Assembly (NCBI GenBank): GCA_030636255.1
Contig: DAOVXH010000097.1
Location: 1 to 6,790 of the forward strand
DNA length: 6,790 nucleotides
Direction of reading: 5' to 3'
Source: Methanomassiliicoccales archaeon
GTDB taxonomy: Archaea > Thermoplasmatota > Thermoplasmata > SG8-5
The translations under genes were made by a program, and so were the position numbers. Numbering within the stretch: the first letter of the stretch is position 1; each line of letters opens with the position of its first letter. A model generated the notes under the pieces. The model saw only the letters and a list, made by a program, of their open reading frames with translations. It made no database searches and had not been told where the DNA came from. This document shows, one piece after another, positions 4,701 to 6,790 of this stretch.

Positions 4701-6790
4701 TTCATGATGCTGAGATGGTTCGATAAACCAGAGAACCGTATAGAGGCAAGAATAAATGATGTGGACCTCTGGATATCAGACGACCACCCACAGCTTGGAA
4801 GCGGTTATGTTATCCAGGCAACTGTGCATAATACTGGCGGTGCATCTGGAAACGTTCTTGTGAGATTCATGGACGGCAATACCCAGATTGGCTCACAGTC
4901 AGTTACAGTGGCGCCAGGAGGGAAAACAACTGCCGAAATGATATGGGTGCCGCTATTCGCAGGCCCAAGAACAATCACCATCCTGCTTGACCCAATTGCT
5001 GAAGTTGATGAGATATTCGAGTGGTCAAACAATAATGCCACAATAAACACCATAGTCTACTTCTTCTGGGACGATATGGAATCTGGAACCAGCAAATGGA
5101 GCCACAGCAGCACAGTTCTTCTAATCAATGGAGAGGATGCACTGGAATACTTCCACGATACTGTTCTTGATACTAACATTATTTCAGAATGGAACTACAC
5201 CCAGAGCCAGAATATTACTAATTGCACAGACCTGACCTTCTATTACAGCCACGACACATCCTACTGGTTCCAGGAGCCAGAGGGAAATGCCTCTGGAAGC
5301 AGTTCGAACGAGACCAGGGCTAGCACTGGCGGAGAAAAGGTATTGTACACTGAAATTTTCTATGAAACCTTCCCCAATGCAGATGGTACTTGGGATGGAA
5401 GTGCAGATACCGCTCAAAATGAACTTGGATGGGATACTGCCCAAGGACTTGGAGATAATGATGTGCGTGTCGAAGATATAGACATTGCGGCAGGGACCAT
5501 TCCACCATCTGGCAATAATCATCTAACATTCAATGATGCAGACCAGGGTGCAGCGCCTGCCAATCCAAATGACTGGGCCTGGGTTCAGATTGACCTTAGT
5601 GGTTACACTAACTGCACACTTGAATATTATTGGCAAGACCAGGCATCCGATGCCGGTGAGGGCGGAAGAGTTGATTATTCCACAAATGCTATTGATGGTA
5701 GTTCTGGAACCTGGACAAATATTAACACTCATATCAATCAAGACGAGAATGATTGGTACAGAGAAACATTTGTAATCCCAGACATTGCTGCGGTTGCCAC
5801 ATTCTCATTGAGGCTTTCAGCTTATTCCAACCAAAATCAAGAAAACTTCTTGTTCGATGATATTAAAATCTATATCAATATTCGACCAGACATTCCAACA
5901 TTCATTTCTCATGGGGCAAATACAACTGCCCTTGGCGGCGAGACCGCCGATGAAACACCCAGCCTTAACTGGAACTACAGCGATATTGATGGTGACCTTC
6001 AGCAATACTATGACGTGAGGGTTTATGACGACGCAACTGGTATTATGACCTGGTCCAGCGGTATTATTGCATCGCCTGACCATAATGTTTCAGTAGGTGA
6101 TGTCGGAGTTCCACTTGGAGCAACACTGACAAATGGTGAAAAATACTACTGGGAATGTCTCGTAAGTGATGGATATGCCTGGAGCAGTATAGGAGGAGGC
6201 AATGACACCTGGGAGTTCACAGTCAATGTTTCAGTGAACATGCCACCAGACCTGCCATTCAATCCATCCCCCACCGATTGGTCTGGAGGCGCACCCACTA
6301 ATCTAGATTTATTCTGGCAATGTAATGACCCGGACAATGATACACTGAGCTATGATGTGTATCTGGACCTTGTAAACCCACCTATTGCCCAGGTGGCTGC
6401 TGGACTTATCAATATCACTAGCCTTTCCCAGTCACTGGAACCGGACACCATCTACTTCTGGTATGTTGTTGTGTCTGACCCATACAATGCGCCAGTTATT
6501 GGGGATATATGGGTATTTGCCACAACTGGAGCAGGAGACGGCGGAGCAGGTGTGAATTGGTCAGCACTGGGACGGGCCACTGACACCATAAATATCAACA
6601 AAACCGCAGTCACACAAACAATGGACCTGACCAATCTGGAGAGTGCGAAGCTAAGCTTCTGGCACAAGTACAGTCTGTTGACTGGACTCAATGGAGCTTT
6701 CCTTCAGGTGGGATACAGGGAAGATACCATAGACAGTGACGGTGAATTAGACCCGACAATTGACTGTGACTGGAAATATATCACACCATC
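1587..6790 (+). CDS. Giant pilin-anchored multidomain surface protein, 3' end outside the window
   Basis: The frame stays open for 1734 complete codons to the window edge. Residues 1-16 are a basic leader ending in Ala-Gly. Residues 17-41 (VSEIIGTILMLSITVV and on) are the hydrophobic segment of archaeal type IV pilin-like proteins (Pilin_N type). Residues about 48-170 resemble a pilin beta domain and 171-295 an Asp-rich Ig/cadherin-like segment. CARDB-like domains lie at about 300-424, 689-803 and 1058-1157. Between them are two alpha/beta domains starting ILLVDDDG (427) and ILVVDDDG (814). Then come a short jelly-roll-like piece opening DDMESG (from 1162), a fuller one (1257-1430, ending FDDIKIYI), fibronectin III-like domains (about 1433-1551 and 1552-1647) and the start of another jelly roll (from about 1656). 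More than 30 N-x-S/T sequons and few cysteines fit an exported glycoprotein. No protease or other catalytic motif is visible. Adhesion or surface-layer association is inferred from architecture. It is preceded by its own TATA box and ribosome-binding site. Confidence 0.95.
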   Translation, partial: MAEKRIKRKLVWEDAGVSEIIGTILMLSITVVMFSGIITFVGNMPAPQESFNVEVDCDLVPNDPDDWYNGGVKFRIQHQGGKAMDPMWINIFITVNNTMLKYNLDDGFQLDNTDYDDDGWLGVGENWVVNIYNTDGPVFQNSTYSITIIHQEKNLLVWQETLGKGHNFYSPVIVDAWIDSDLATPEVDDPGPISYIDSFKIYVRILDPEGFDAEQGLDRDNLWVNLSSIYGDNEPPVQLFDWVDDRDSINDDIYVSECTAPNRSYAPVGYHYFHFNASDNAGLIAERHILFPVGMIVGENPQVVVRGNNVDTGKYEYIWFSDPEPVNGDATTIYATIQNLGGGSAQVDVDFYDGEVDESLKIGTYYMLLHAQGERDASVDWIASPGGNHTIIVTAKVNATYALVNDVYDPDLTDNQNDTTISVMPKILLVDDDGHLNDLTDGDTVSFMRASLEAADFEYDFISVGAGDGPGYDYGDYPLEDYDLVVWMTGHTEVNTLTRPLDPGEPMASRTDDVANLMRFLDGESTGGNGGSLWLISEGYWDEAIGDVVHDPFYKNYLHLSDIAITPQPTQKNSLPAELWGKDNHPITEYYADKPIHTEEKVTGTDAAWSWDFGDFPDTNVIALNNSDNSRVFGVTYDSDDYPADTITDSRLFVQTWDFSRIKDTATQAQYTYKAIMWLGNITMKYTQDIAISEQTIYPKSVFFKQNVTISFVVRNNGFAPYNFSQGDNLWYLLRITDMNGNDLIVPHLERIDYLGVGVNNTLTLSYSWTPEQIGYHRIVIKVDPYNYIEESNELNNEISSYLASGELFVQYRILVVDDDGSPNNGGIFVNETLEVETAMEYLNATGLYRYENYTVNVGSDGPAFAPGTNGAGLSEYNAVIWVGGEELDPLTAMDMLNITYYLDIGGNFWLIGNGLWTDADEVVDMDFERDYLKISSVDGNQDMASVLWGRTDDYVSHGMQYEYNGDPDADILVPVIDIVEPENSGIGFTYQNNATTRFNSVRYEGNPITNTTITYRAATTPWLLSSLDSNDSRNEFIFMMLRWFDKPENRIEARINDVDLWISDDHPQLGSGYVIQATVHNTGGASGNVLVRFMDGNTQIGSQSVTVAPGGKTTAEMIWVPLFAGPRTITILLDPIAEVDEIFEWSNNNATINTIVYFFWDDMESGTSKWSHSSTVLLINGEDALEYFHDTVLDTNIISEWNYTQSQNITNCTDLTFYYSHDTSYWFQEPEGNASGSSSNETRASTGGEKVLYTEIFYETFPNADGTWDGSADTAQNELGWDTAQGLGDNDVRVEDIDIAAGTIPPSGNNHLTFNDADQGAAPANPNDWAWVQIDLSGYTNCTLEYYWQDQASDAGEGGRVDYSTNAIDGSSGTWTNINTHINQDENDWYRETFVIPDIAAVATFSLRLSAYSNQNQENFLFDDIKIYINIRPDIPTFISHGANTTALGGETADETPSLNWNYSDIDGDLQQYYDVRVYDDATGIMTWSSGIIASPDHNVSVGDVGVPLGATLTNGEKYYWECLVSDGYAWSSIGGGNDTWEFTVNVSVNMPPDLPFNPSPTDWSGGAPTNLDLFWQCNDPDNDTLSYDVYLDLVNPPIAQVAAGLINITSLSQSLEPDTIYFWYVVVSDPYNAPVIGDIWVFATTGAGDGGAGVNWSALGRATDTININKTAVTQTMDLTNLESAKLSFWHKYSLLTGLNGAFLQVGYREDTIDSDGELDPTIDCDWKYITP
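2484..5057 (+). repeat. Tandem CARDB + VDDDG alpha/beta modules within the giant protein
   Basis: A two-domain module occurs twice, followed by a third CARDB alone. The CARDB-like domains begin at about 2484, 3651 and 4758; their best-fitting features are DIAISEQTIYPKS and DVDLWISDDHPQLGSG openings and E-x-N-E-x-N-N type endings (EESNELNNE, DEIFEWSNNN). The alpha/beta domains begin at 2862 and 4020 and align over ILLVDDDG / ILVVDDDG, YDLVVWMTGHTE / YNAVIWVGGEE, GGSLWLIS / GGNFWLIG and a closing MWLG / LRWFD. The DNA of the copies is well diverged, so the duplication is old. The module period is about 370-390 residues. Confidence 0.75.

Noticed and set aside
4300..4707. A plus-strand frame of 135 codons inside the giant gene
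   Set aside because: It lies in another frame across the second VDDDG domain, which reads through without interruption; the alternative product is Met/Trp-rich and unrecognisable.

Overview
The window looks archaeal, most likely euryarchaeal and perhaps a Thermoplasmata-type lineage. The lineage is inferred from gene content and style only. The signs are an archaeal type IV pilin N-terminus (VSEIIGTILMLSITVV) on a giant surface protein, CARDB and fibronectin-like modules with dense N-glycosylation sequons, archaeal TATA-like boxes, GGAGG/GAGGTG ribosome-binding sites and a T-rich terminator. Both genes read left to right. No tRNA, rRNA, insertion sequence or CRISPR array was seen.

Region 1-86 is an AT-rich upstream region with a possible TATA box and a strong ribosome-binding site. 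Region 87-1385 encodes an acidic protein of about 432 residues. It has a long coiled coil, a Glu/Pro/Ala-rich spacer built of 17-residue repeats, and three nearly identical CxxC-x10-CxxC zinc ribbons. Its stop codon sits inside a perfect 22-bp palindrome followed by T-rich DNA, read as a terminator. Region 1386-1586 is an AT-rich intergenic stretch with a second perfect palindrome that has the same half-sites as the terminator palindrome. It is followed by a TATA box and the ribosome-binding site of the next gene.

From 1587 to the right edge there is one uninterrupted reading frame of at least 1734 codons, checked codon by codon with no stop or frameshift; its end lies outside the window. It encodes a giant surface protein. 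In order it has a pilin-like N-terminal membrane segment, a pilin-type beta domain, an Ig/cadherin-like segment, two tandem [CARDB + 'VDDDG' alpha/beta] modules, a third CARDB, two jelly-roll (MAM/immune-inhibitor-A-like) segments, two fibronectin III-like domains and the start of another jelly roll.

Nothing in the sequence proves that the two genes work together. The first product looks cytoplasmic (no signal peptide, zinc ribbons) and the second looks extracellular, and each appears to have its own promoter. The most unusual points are the pair of palindromes with identical half-sites flanking the intergenic region, the duplicated CARDB-VDDDG architecture on a pilin-type anchor, and the recently expanded zinc-ribbon repeats.
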